Part shown: positions 37,523 to 47,836 of the stretch, piece after piece
How positions within the stretch are numbered: position 1 is the stretch's first letter
How the letters are laid out: every line of letters starts with the position of its first letter
NCBI GenBank assembly: GCA_012861695.1
Contig: JAAOOA010000196.1
Coordinates: forward strand, 30,001-94,000
Length of the DNA stretch: 64,000 nt
Reading direction: 5' to 3'
Origin: Trematomus loennbergii
Taxonomy: Eukaryota > Chordata > Actinopteri > Perciformes > Nototheniidae
Notes under the pieces: model-generated
Told to the model about the DNA's origin: nothing
The model's input: only the letters and a program-made list of their open reading frames with translations
Database searches by the model: none
Made by a program: the position numbers and the translations under genes

Positions 37523-38056
37523 TAGGGCTGTACCGAATATCCGTTCGTTGGAGTAATTTCGGTTTCAATTTCGTTATTCGGATATTCGTTTTTTTGAATT
37601 TATTGAAATCTCCAATATCAACGTAAGAGCTTGTGCCTCTTCGGGGGTGCTAACACTTAACCATAAACGTTATCGTTTACTTTCTCCGTCTTTATATGTA
37701 GATATGACTTTTCTACGTTAATCTCCGGCACGTTGTTTTCATAGCAACAGCAACTTCCTGTCAACGGCGCTAACTCTCCTTCAAATAAAAGCATGTCCAT
37801 ACAAAATAGGAAGCCAAGCCAAATTACACTTAAGACATATATATAACTGCAACGAAAGTAACAAACACAATGCGATATCCTTTTCAATTTCAAAAGAACA
37901 CAAATTGGGTTAGATACATTAATAAATAAATATAAAACAACAATACTGTAGAATAACAAAATGAATGCTGTGAATAAACCGAAATACACGTGCGGGCCGA
38001 ATATTCGCTGCTGATTACTACCGAATATCCGGAGCCCGAAAAATGGTATTCGGGAC
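37523..38056. mobile_element. MITE of the TAGGGCTGT-CCGAATA family, copy 2 (reversed, right end clipped)
   Basis: Reverse complement of 33553-34104 over nearly its full length. The left end TAGGGCTGTACCGAATA is complete. The right end stops at TATTCGGGAC, so the last AGCCCTA is missing. The flanks share ACATGG, suggesting a damaged target duplication. It ends 158 bp from exon F. Confidence 0.85.
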
Positions 38057-38213
38057 ATGGTTTAGCAATAATCTGAATACTGCTAAGAAGCGCATACAAT
38101 ACACTGCAAAAATGTATGTGTGCATTTTCCACGTTTGTTGTTTTGTCATACATGTCTGTGGGCCTGTTTTGGGTATAAATCGAGTGTGTTGCGTTCAGGT
38201 GAAGTGTGTCTAC

Positions 38214-38458
38214 CTTGGGGGAGGAGGAGGCCAGCTCTCTCCCCATCACCGCGGCGACCGGGCTGGGCCGACCGGCTGGTTTCTCTCTCTGTCTGGTCCA
38301 GCGCTGGGTTTGGGAGCGGGGGTGCTGGGGCCCAGGCCAGAGCCGGAGCTGGGGGGCGGGGGGGCCCTCCTCTTCTGGCCGCTGCCCACATCCAGAGAGG
38401 GGCTACCAGCGGGGGGTGCTCGGGGCTCGATGATCTTGGCTCGTAGAACGGGTTAGAT
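38214..38458 (-). CDS. ehbp1: EHBP1 exon F: fourth NPF motif and proline-rich linker, with two frame breaks
   Basis: This 245-nt exon has a TTTCTCAG acceptor and a GTAGAC donor. It starts by completing a Glu codon and reads SNPFYEP, the last EHBP1 NPF motif. The family reading then continues in a second frame as IIEPRAPPAGSP, DVGSGQKRRAPPPPSS and TPAPKPSAGPDRERNQPVGP. It then moves to a third frame as MGRELASSSPK, which joins exon G in phase 0 as [15 protein letters not shown]. The two shifts, near 38438 and near 38250-38258, each equal loss of one base. Together they explain why the exon is 245 nt when the phases demand a length of 1 modulo 3. The first frame stays open to the end but reads as unrelated Trp/Arg-rich sequence. 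Confidence 0.85.
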
Positions 38459-40456
38459 CTGAGAAAGGAGGGTGAGAGGGGGAAAAAAAACGTCATGACA
38501 GACTACAATTGTTCTTTAAAAAATGAAGTTGAAGCAATGTGCATTGATCGAGGATTATCAAATGATTAAGATTAGTTTGACCTTTTGCTTCAAAGATTGT
38601 GTTTCTGAAGAAAAACAAATGCAAAATACGCAAGAAAAAACAGGCATTTCTTTAGATGTCAAGGGATATTAAAGCAATGCAATTCAGATGTGTAACATAT
38701 AAAGACTAATGCATACAAGACACATTATAGATCCTTTTTGCAGAGTTATTGAGCACTATTTAAACCCATCATTTGCTCTAAAGCTCATTGTTGAGTTAAA
38801 CATCAGGAAATTAGGACACGGAAACGAGAGTTTTGTGCAATACAATGAACGGCACACCAAGTGGAAAGGTAATAGAAGATGCAGGTGCACTGAGGTCAGG
38901 TCTGCGTGACCTCATATCCTTACTGCCCAATGTGGACTACTGACAGACAGACAGGCAGGAGCACGAAGGCACACACACACACACCGCACACACACGCACA
39001 CACACAGGTACTCGTACACACACTCACACAGGCACTCGTACACACATACCAGAGTGTTATCAATATACAGGCATGCTTGTGGCACTGAAAGCAGGGGCAC
39101 GACGGCCTTGAGACATTCACTCAACATGCAACAAGCAATCCTAAACAAACAAGAGAATTGGATGGAGAGGGTGGGGGTCAGAGCGAGAGTGAGAAAGAAA
39201 AGGCTGAGGTTAGAGCTGCTCAGTGTCTATCTAAGCTCAGAGCGATACGAAGAGGGAGAAAGGAGGTAAGTAAAGCAAAGCAGAGCAGGCAGGCCCATAG
39301 AGCAGCTTTAACAGACCAGCGCTGGCTAAAAGACATGTGAAAGGGCTCCAGTCAAAACACTGCGCTGCCCTCTTGAACTTTCTATTCTGCTGAGAACTGC
39401 TCCTGGTGTAAGAGACAGGGCAAAAGAAACATGCCAGTCAGCAACCTGTCTGTCTTTAGAAGCCGAGAGGACTAAAATATACGGCTTTCTGAGTGACAGC
39501 GTCCCTCAACAGGAGAAACCTTCAGGTTGACTATTTAAGGCAGGCTACAGAAGGGGGTCCACACAATAAGATGTTGTTTTAGCCATTAAGACACTGATTA
39601 CATGTTACAAATGACAGTATGGTTTCTTTTACGTCAACGCAACAACTCTGCCAAGTGATAAGCAAAATCGGTTTTAATTGTCTCTCGAAGCTCTCGGTCA
39701 CTACTAGCTCTGCTGCCACTGATTGCCTTTGTTTTTTGAACAGGAGACACATATTGTAGATGCAGTAACCCTAACCCTCATCTACTTTTATAATATCAAT
39801 GCGGTAAAATGGGAATAATTCAAGACTGAAATTAAATGGCAAATGAAATGCACTTAAGTGATGAAAATGGAACAAGAAAGGAAAGTAGAAATGAGCAGAG
39901 TCTGAGGAGGAGTAAAGGATGATGGCGAGGAGGGAAAGTATGAGGCAACAAGCAGATAGGGGGAGAGGGAAGGAGGGAAGGAGGGGACGACGACAGGAGA
40001 GGGAAAGGAGGGAGACAAGGTTAAAGAATGCGGAGAAACAACAGGGCCCTTGTTCCCGTTGAAAGAGCTGCCTCGTCACTCTGCCCTGATGGGGGGGCTA
40101 CAAGTGCCCCTTCATAAGGAGGGGTCTCCGACGACTTGGCCTGCCAACAGTAAAGCAGCTTGGCAGCCTGAAAGCTTCCAGACTGCTGATTCTAGTACGG
40201 GCTACTCAGACATGAAAACCGTTTAGGAAAGTATATTTATCTAAAGCAAACCATGTAACATAGGCCTCTCTACTCTGACATGCAAATGCACTTTGTACAT
40301 ACAACAAGGGGCTTAAGGACTCTTTAATTGTATTCAATGCAAGAGTAATACATGCAAATGAAAGTGGAAGAACAAAGGACAAAGAGGTACATTTCCTGTG
40401 TCAGTAGATTACAAATATGATAAAGAAATTGGACAAATGAAGACATAAAGTCTTAC
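38459..40456 (-). other. EHBP1 intron between exons E and F
   Basis: 2 kb of mostly unique sequence with short CA runs near 38970-39050 and a purine-rich stretch near 39880-40020. No exon or element was recognised. Confidence 0.75.
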
Positions 40457-40706
40457 TCATCAAGCTGCTCCTCCTCGTCCCGCGCCGTGTCTGCGTACAG
40501 GTACTTGCTCATGTCCACAGGCCGCACTCCTTTCCTCTGCCTGGGTTTGGGGGGTTCTGGGTCCGGCTGGAGGTCCGTGTCGGGTCGGCCTCTTCGAAGG
40601 GATTTCCCCGGAGCCGTTTCTGTCTCCGGTTCTTCCGGGTCATCAAACGGATTCGAGGAATCGTGGTCGTAGAAGGAGTTATCTTCAACCGCTGCCTTAA
40701 GACCGG
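40457..40706 (-). CDS. ehbp1: EHBP1 exon E: third NPF motif and the RPVDMSKYLYAD block
   Basis: This 250-nt exon has a CTGCCCAG acceptor and a GTAAGA donor. It is entered in phase 1 and left in phase 2. It encodes AGLKAAVEDNSFYDHDSSNPFDDPEE, a proline- and arginine-rich stretch, then VRPVDMSKYLYADTARDEEE and QLDE. The RPVDMSKYLYAD block is diagnostic for EHBP1. Only one NPF occurs here, where mammalian EHBP1 has two in the corresponding region. The acceptor choice is not certain: a second in-frame acceptor at GGCAG 14-15 bases further in would also keep the frame and would drop five residues. Confidence 0.9.
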
Positions 40707-41520
40707 CTGGGCAGGGGGCTCTGTTTGGGCCGAGGAAGAGCGGTGAGTGCATGTACAACACACTATGCAAGAGTTTAAAAAATATATAAGGATATAGCAG
40801 AGCCACTAACCAACCAGTGGCTTCCATCTGGATTGATTTAATATGCTAATGTCAGTAGTGTTTGATTCCTATCAGATTCTACATACATTTCCTTACATCA
40901 ATTAGATTTTGGTTGGTTTATCAATATGTTGTTAACATTAGTTCACTTGGAGGATAATTCAAAAGATATGGTTAATATCATACCATAAAAACTGAGTAAA
41001 TGTGTGTTTAATTTGACAATTCAAAAAGGCTTTTTGTTTGCCGAGATCCACAGAAACAAATGAATATCTTTTCAAATGAACGTAAAAACATACCAACCTT
41101 CAAACCAATTGAAATCTTACGTTTCAAAAGTGGCTTAATAAGATTAGGATGATTGACTGATACGCACAATAAGGTTCAGATTAAACAAGCAAACAAGCAT
41201 CACAGTGGGAGCTCTGTGTGTGTGGGTGGGAGCATGCCACTCAAACTAATACTCCACCTGGCTACTCAGGTGGTCAGACAAAAATATTGGTTTAGCTGTC
41301 TGACTGAAAGCATTGGAGCCTCCCCGCTATAGTGACACATGAATACACACATTCAAGGTATGTGCACAACCAAAACCTTTGAGTAGCATCCCCTGTCTTT
41401 CTACTGACACCCCAAAATAAACACTTTTCTTGTGCTAGCATTCTTAATAGGGTTAAAACCAGCTAAAATTACTAAAAAAACATACATCCACCAAAATGAT
41501 TGCTTTTGTCACATGCATAC
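40707..41520 (-). other. EHBP1 intron between exons D and E
   Basis: 814 bp, AT-rich, with nothing I can name. Confidence 0.8.
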
Positions 41521-41658
41521 CTGTGTCGTCCGGATCATCAAACGGGTTGAGGTGGTTCGGATGAAGGTCGTCATCAAGATCCTCGAAGGGATTTGAGCAC
41601 AATGCGGGAGGCACTTCCTGATCCTCGTCGTCCAGGAAGTTCAGCTTGTTGATGAGCT
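41521..41658 (-). CDS. ehbp1: EHBP1 exon D: first two NPF motifs
   Basis: This 138-nt exon is phase 1 at both ends, with a GCAACAG acceptor and a GTATGC donor. It encodes ELINKLNFLDDEDQEVPPAL, then CSNPFEDLDDD and HLNPFDDPDDT. The two NPF tripeptides followed by acidic residues are the binding sites for the EH domains of EHD proteins, as established for EHBP1. The frame is open and symmetric. The motif after the first NPF (EDLDDD) differs from the mammalian sequence, but the position is conserved. Confidence 0.93.
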
Positions 41659-42128
41659 CTGTTGCCACAAAAGTCAAACAAAAAGTCATGAACACGAACT
41701 ACAGAGTCAACACAAACAACTCCAGCACAATACATCCACCAAAAATGAAATGAATACAAACATTCACAAACCCATATTAACCAAAAATCTGCACTTTGGA
41801 GTGAACCATGAGCATTCAAAAAAAGTCCTGTGTAAGTAATCCTGCAGCCTGAACTTGTATGTGCTCCACCACCTCAGCCCACTTGATGCATACAGCAGTG
41901 GCATTCTGGGAAAATGTGTGGGGTATGGGGTGTTACTGTGGGGGACAGTGAAGGCAGTAGAGAGTTGCTATGGAGATCCCAGCTGGAAAGGCGGAGAGTT
42001 GTCCACTTCATCTTCATCATCGTCATCGCATGCTGCCATGGTGTGGGTCAGTTTGTAAAGAGTGTAAATGTGTGCGAGGTAGATGCCAAGAAATGCTGCT
42101 GTGAGAATCTGTACAAAGAGAACAAGTG

Positions 42129-42129
<1 letters not shown>

Positions 42130-42182
<53 letters not shown>

Positions 42183-42476
42183 ATGTCTCAGGATGTGTGT
42201 GTGTATGTGTATGTGTGTGTGTGAATGTGTGTATGTATGTATGTGTGTATGTATGTATGTATGTATGATGTATGTATGTATGTATGTGTGTGTGTGTGGT
42301 GTGTGTGTGTGTGTGTGTGGATGTCTCTGGATGTGTGTCTGTGTGTGTTTGTCTTTTATCTGTCTGTGTGATGTCTCTGGATGGTGTATGTGTATGTGTG
42401 TGTGTGGTGTGTGTGTGTGTGTGTGTGTTTGTTTGTGTGTGTGTGTGTGTGTGTGTGCGCGTGTGTGTGTGTGCAT

Positions 42477-42567
<91 letters not shown>
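42130..42567. repeat. Composite (GT)n/(TATG)n repeat with copies of the 23-kb core
   Basis: GT arrays with GTATG steps, a (TATG)n tract at about 42232-42284, and GGATGTCTCAGGATGTG plus TTTGTCTTTTATCTGTCTGT, the same core as in 23088-24108. It has one-base-loss interruptions like the other arrays. Confidence 0.93.
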
Positions 42568-43195
42568 ACTTGGTCTATATATGTAGGGGGGCTTTGTGAA
42601 GTGGTGTTAGCTGATAAGGGGTCCGGCACATCCTCGCCTCTGACTGACAACATTAACAACCCAGTTTAGGCCATGGAGGAGAACATGAGTGTGTGTAAGA
42701 TTTCCTTAGAAGCAATGATCGGTTATTTTACTAAATAGTTAACTCTGAAATATTGACTAGCCAGTGAAACCATGTAGAATAGTCTTAGTGGTAAGAGAAA
42801 GAATATCTACTTTTACCCTTCAAAGCAGATACATTGAGACCCTGAATGTAATGCTGATGTTTCTCTAACCCCATCAACCCTATCTGACTTAGCAATGTAT
42901 TATATTGTCGCTCTGAAGCTTCTCACCAGCTCCAGGCCCAATTAGAATCTCAAAGCTATCTTTTTTTACTGATGATATGATGAAGTTGATTAGTTTTACT
43001 GCTGATATAATCATTTCTTGTAAGCCTTACCTGGGATTTAATCAATTGCTCATATTAGAATACTCTGTTCATGATTGTGTTTCTAACTACAAGCAGTGTT
43101 TCCTGTGAAAAAGGGAACTTGACAGAAGGATGAAATGTTACATGTGACCCAGTAACACGTGTGAAAGAGAGTATAAAAGCTGTATGATTTACTGA

Positions 43196-43580
43196 GTGTT
43201 TGGACATTACCCCTGTCTTTTTATGGTGTTGTACAACAATATAATCCTTATAACTTCAATCACCAGTGCACGTGGGTTTGCTATCCTGGCTCCAAAATGG
43301 TGGAATGAGCTCCCCATTGACATCAGGACAGCAGAAAGCTTACACATCTTCCGGCGCAGACTAAAAACTCATCTCTTTCGACTCCACTTCGAGCGATAGA
43401 ATTGCTAACAAAGCACTTATATACTAACAAAGGACTGGCTTATCTAAAGCTAGTTGAGTAGCACTTGAAATGGTTTGGCTGTATGAAACCTGATGTACTT
43501 ATATGATTCTGTTTTCTTCTAGTTTGTATCTTCTTGGTCGAATGCACTTATTGTAAGTGCAATGTAATGTAATGTGTGTT
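43196..43580 (+). mobile_element. LINE 3' end (L2-like ORF2 terminus)
   Basis: The plus frame reads FAILAPKWWNELPIDIRTAE then SLHIFRRRLKTHLFRLHFER followed by a stop, the standard C-terminus of L2-like reverse transcriptases (WNxLP...F+..LKTHLF). The tail after it has TTGTAAGTGC and an (ATGTA)n-type end. It is strongly 5'-truncated and non-functional. Confidence 0.85.
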
Positions 43581-43722
43581 TTAATTGTGTTTTAATTGTA
43601 ATGACCTGAGTGTTAAGGTAATGGGATCCACGATAAGAATACCACAGGTTCAATACAAAGTCCAACTGAAAACAAATGCACTTAATTCCAAATTGACAAA
43701 GCAAAACATTTGTTTTCTTTAA

Positions 43723-44182
43723 CCCTTAGATGCATAAGTGGGTCTTTTTTGACCCGGTGAGGTGGTTTTCTTGAAGTATTTCGTAATTACATTTTTTTTA
43801 TCATTTCATATTCCAGCTATTCCTCAAAAACATGTTTTGGATATCATGCCATTCACATTTTAAATTAAAATGTTAAGAAATTGTAGTTTTTGTATTACTA
43901 CCCCAAGCTTCCATAAGTGGGTCAAAAATGACCCGCATGCATTTTCTATGGAATTTCATATTTTTTTCAAAATGTAAAAAAATTTCAAATTATAAATAGT
44001 GAAAGATTAAATATAAAATATTTCTAGTGTGAACCAAAATATAATACTAAAATTATACAAGTGATTTTTCTTAACCAAAAATGACAAAAATGGCATAAAA
44101 ACACATATTATTCTAATACGGGTCCTTTTTGACCCACTTATGGAAGAGCGTAGGGTCCAGCCACTCTAAGGGCATCTAAGGG
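43723..44182. mobile_element. Palindromic element with CCCTTAGATGC ends
   Basis: A 460-bp element, inverted ends CCCTTAGATGC and GCATCTAAGGG, with TTAA at the left edge and TTTTAA at the right. Three internal GGGTC...GACCC palindromes occur (AGTGGGTCTTTTTTGACCC, AGTGGGTCAAAAATGACCC, GGGTCCTTTTTGACCCACTT). No coding capacity. A piggyBac-like origin is inferred from TTAA and the CCCTT end. Confidence 0.7.
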
Positions 44183-44593
44183 TTTTAAAAGGTAAGTAAG
44201 AACAGTTTGTTTGGATCCCATGTACATGTTATGGTTCACTACCAATTGCAGTAAAACAAAAGGGAAGGTAACACTGTCACAAAAACAAGAACATGAACCA
44301 AAAGGATAAACACCAACGGATGTGTTCACAACACCTCTTACTGCACATCACCACATGACCCAAGATCAATTGTACCACCACAACACGATCACAATACCAA
44401 TGTCAAGGAGGATCAGGGGATGGGACGTTTTGAGTGAAAGAGAGAGAAATAAAAAGAGACGGAAAGCTAGAAAAGACAGGATTAAGAAAAGAATGATATG
44501 TAAAGAGATAGTGGTAATGCATGGTAGTGTAGAGGTGACACAACGAGTCAGGAACACGGGATGAGAGAGGTGAAAGAAAGGTGAAAAAAAGAC

Positions 44594-44713
44594 CTTGGGA
44601 GGAAGCGGCAGGCTTAGCGGTTGCTTTGCGTGCTCGCATAAGGACACCAGCATCATCATCCTCATCCTCATCATCATCTAAGCAGCTGAGGGCATTCAAC
44701 TGGTTTACTATCT
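44594..44713 (-). CDS. ehbp1: EHBP1 exon C: symmetric, probably skippable linker exon
   Basis: This exon is exactly 120 nt, phase 1 at both ends, with a TTTACAG acceptor. It encodes EIVNQLNALSCLDDDEDEDDD followed by a basic and alanine-rich tail ending AKPAASSQ. The NQLNALSCLDDDE part pairs with the related NKLNFLDDEDQE of the next exon, a repeated short motif also seen in mammalian EHBP1. The donor on the transcript reads CAAG|GTCTTT, which departs from the GTRAGT consensus. Because the exon is symmetric, skipping it would keep the frame. The acidic run is encoded by a GAT/GAG trinucleotide tract, which could vary in length. Confidence 0.88.
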
Positions 44714-45657
44714 CTGTAAAGGACAGGGCCATACAGGAAGGGAGGAAGGAAGAATAGCAGTGAATAAGGCAAAATAACACATCCCATAGAGAAATAGCCC
44801 ACACACACACACACACACACACACAAACTCTTTTAACAAATAAATGTATAAACAGAGTTGAGGAAGTGCATATTATTGTGTATACCTTGATTTAGTTTGC
44901 AGTGTTATTGCTATTTTGAACTAGCTTGCTACTTGTGCTTGATCTGAAGTATATCTCAAATACACAGATCATTGTGTCAAACTGCATGCTCTGTAGTAGG
45001 GTGTTATTCTCAGCTAAAACACACTTAAACCAAACATAATGTTGTACACTGACACTTAAATAAAACAATATTCTTTAGGAAAAAGTCAACTCAAAGGATA
45101 TTGTCTGTTCTAATTAAACATTAGTTTCTTAGCTTTAATATATCTCTACCAAAAATAAGAATCAGTATCAATTTCATTCAACTCTTCTGACAATAAACCA
45201 AAGGGTCTGGTCTAATAATTACAGACTGGGGTTTGAATTCAAATGCACCTGACAAATAGGTCAAAGTTTAAATATTAAGTAAGTGTAACTAAATCTTGAG
45301 AAATTAAAACTGGCATAGGTATTTCAAAACTAAATATATAAAAAGTCAACCTTCCTGGGAAACTGAAAGTGTGACTCACATATTTAAAATCAATACTAAA
45401 AAAATGATTATAACTTTGCTCCGTCTTAGAATAACCGTCCTAAAATCAAGATAATTTGATACAATAATGAGTCAAAGTAGTCCAACACTCACACACATAT
45501 GCAAATTCACAATCAATATACCCACAAATTGTATATATTCATGAAGATGAAAAATACAACGATGCTAGTTATAATATATTCTTTTCACTTTTTACACACT
45601 GTGAGTGAAAGCTAAAAAAAGAGAACATGTTTTGCGGGGTATGCATGGGTTAGCTGG

Positions 45658-45767
45658 TGTTAAGTGTTGCAGTTTGTTGGGTAGGTAGCATCGGGGGGGG
45701 GGGGGGGATGTCGCGGGAGGGGGGTTTTGGCAGCTCGGCCAGCCTTTGATTCAGAGAGCCGCTAGTG
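45658..45767 (-). other. Coding-like segment, possible alternative exon
   Basis: On the minus strand, after CGCCTACAG, an open frame reads RCFTSGSLNQRLAELPKPPS then RDIPPPPPMLPTQQTATLNT, one Ser and a TAA. Composition is distinctly richer in GC and proline than the AT-rich intron around it. It contains a 15-bp C run. The frame does not fit the phase-1 end of exon B without a further indel, so it is not part of the main transcript as read. It could be an alternative terminal exon or chance. Confidence 0.25.
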
Positions 45768-46249
45768 AAGCATCGCTGTAGGCGCTCAATGCATATACAT
45801 ATGAGACAAAGAGCAGGGAAGGGTACGCAAAGGAGAGAAAGCATGAAGCTTAACATGAAGAAAAGTTGGATTAAGCAAAGCAGGAGGCACCCGTACATGA
45901 GACCATAGTATGATTCCTCAACATGTACTGTATGGATGTGGCCACCACGCGTCCAAAAAACAAGAAGAAAAGCCAGGAACAAAGAATAACAGCTGGGACG
46001 TAAAGCTTAAGCAATAAAAGATAACCTAAATACAGACACTGTAAATGAAACTCATGGATATATAATCCTATGTATGCAAGCATGCACACTTGAAGAAGCA
46101 GAAACATAAAAGCTTGGTGATGGTTCAGGTCTGAATGATTTTTCAGGATGGTTGGTCCACCAAGTAAAGAGTTTAAGAAGATGGCAATATTTTGACAATG
46201 ACATTTTGAACATTTTGGGGTTTGGAGGGATCTATTAGAATTAGAATAT

Positions 46250-46960
46250 AATAGAGTGCCGCAGTGACGCGTCCTAAAACCCGGATGTAAAATCCTTCCG
46301 GTTCCTTCGACAAAAACGCAATGCAAGTTCTCCATAGGATTTTGGAAAATAGCTGGAAATCAGGTCTGTGGTTGAGACACATTTAAGAGACGGATCACGT
46401 TTTGTTCAGCCGGATATATCCACATGTCTACCCTACTTTTATAATTTTCTAATCGTAAATCTAGTCGCCAGAAGCAAAATGCTAACGTTATGCTATAAAC
46501 GAACTACAGCAGGGTCGCTGCTTCAACGTCACGCCAACTTAAGATCCATATTCAAACATACAGATTCTAAAGTACGAGTTGAAGTGTTTGTTTGAACAGT
46601 TTGCAGGAGGCAGGTACTTGCTTTCAAGCAGAACACGGGACAAACTTAGAGGAGTGTTTACGTGTTCGGCGTAATGACGTCTCGACAACTTCTGTAGTCC
46701 TACTCAGCCACTTGGTAACAACCATCGTTTTTCAGACACGTCAACTCTTCAGAAATCACCAGTGGGGTCACTGCTGATGGATTTAATGTCGTAGAACAAA
46801 ATGTGATCTGTCTCTTCAATGTGTCTCTACCACAGACCTTAGTTCCAGATATTTTCCAAAACCCTATGGAGAGATCCCGTTGCGTTTTGGCGAAGGAACC
46901 GGAAGTGGTAAAATGCTAACTTACTTCCGGGTTTTAGGACGCGTCACTGGGCACTCTATT
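46250..46960. mobile_element. Foldback element with long inverted ends
   Basis: A 711-bp element whose ends (AATAGAGTGCCGCAGTGACG and its inverted partner ...GACGCGTCACTGGGCACTC) pair over roughly 160-190 bp each side with point differences. The unpaired centre is about 350 bp. No target duplication was evident. A short derivative is at 7338-7597. Confidence 0.85.
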
Positions 46961-47621
46961 CAAGCTATTGTAAGGTACCTAAACCTTACATGTTCAGACC
47001 TTTGGGGCCTTTAGCATTAGATCTAAATAGTAAATATAAAATCAAGCGGGAAAAAGTTAACAAAATCCATTATTAATATCCACAGCAATCTTTGTATACT
47101 GTCCGTTTTTCCCAAACACAAGCAAATAATATAACAATGGATTGTTTTGATTTCCAATATTTAAAGATTTATGTTTTACACGAGTGGTTATGTTGATTAA
47201 ACACTAGATAATGTTGAAAATAAGATATTTTAAACATAAGTTGTGGCTATCTAATTAAAGAATTTTCAATATTTCAAGAACAGTATATTCCAATTCAAGC
47301 ATATTCCTAACCTTGTAAACGTACTGGTTGAAATTAAGCATTTTCCAATCTATCAAGACTTTGTACAAACCCTGGCTTTTTGCTGGTCATGTTAATTTGC
47401 CAGCTGCAAAATAGCTGGTTTAGCAGACTGATTGACCATAACAGAACAGGAAAAGTCACTGAAAAGCGTGAATGCTGGCAGTAGTCAACATATTACTGTG
47501 CTCAGGTTTAATGGATGATTCCAGCAAAGCAGCAACATGTGTGACTTTGATCCATGTCGGCCGGTGTATCTCGTTCATCAAAACAGTGTCAAAGGAATAC
47601 AAATAGTTTTGAGTCAGTCAC

Positions 47622-47761
47622 CTGTGATCTTGGCAGTCTTCTCCTCCTGGTTCACCCTGTTCTCCTCGTCCTCCTCGTTCTCCTCCTCAAAGTCGTCCAG
47701 GTTACCGATGTCGGCCTGCTTCATGCTCATCAGGCTGGCCAGGCTCTGCATGTCCTCATCA
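47622..47761 (-). CDS. ehbp1: EHBP1 exon B: end of C2 domain and acidic linker
   Basis: This 140-nt exon has a GGTGCAG acceptor and a GTGACT donor. It completes the ACT codon left open by exon A and ends one base into the next codon. It encodes DEDMQSLASLMSMKQAD, then the acidic stretch NLDDFEEENEEDEENRV, then NQEEKTAKIT. The first segment is a hallmark of EHBP1 immediately after the C2 domain. The acidic run is longer in glutamate than I recall for the mammalian protein. The frame is fully open. A TCC/TCG-rich plus-strand reading of the same bases is a shadow. Confidence 0.93.
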
Positions 47762-47836
47762 CTGCACCATAGAAAACAGACACATACTTATGTTTAGAGG
47801 TAGAAACAGTGTTTATAACAGATGCATATGCCAATA

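Larger units (their letters stand above)
41659..44593 (-). other. EHBP1 intron between exons C and D
   Basis: Holds a composite GT-rich repeat (42130-42567), a LINE 3' end (43196-43580) and a TTAA-type element (43723-44182). Confidence 0.8.
44714..47621 (-). other. EHBP1 intron between exons B and C
   Basis: AT-rich intron with a CA run at 44801-44825, an isolated coding-like segment at 45658-45767 and a foldback element at 46250-46960. Confidence 0.75.

Noticed and set aside
37657..38058. 133-codon open frame over the MITE next to exon F
   Set aside because: It coincides with the MITE copy, and the same sequence at 33553-34104 does not keep a comparable open frame.
39766..39778. TAACCCTAACCCT as interstitial telomere repeat
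   Set aside because: Only two units; expected by chance in a sequence of this length.
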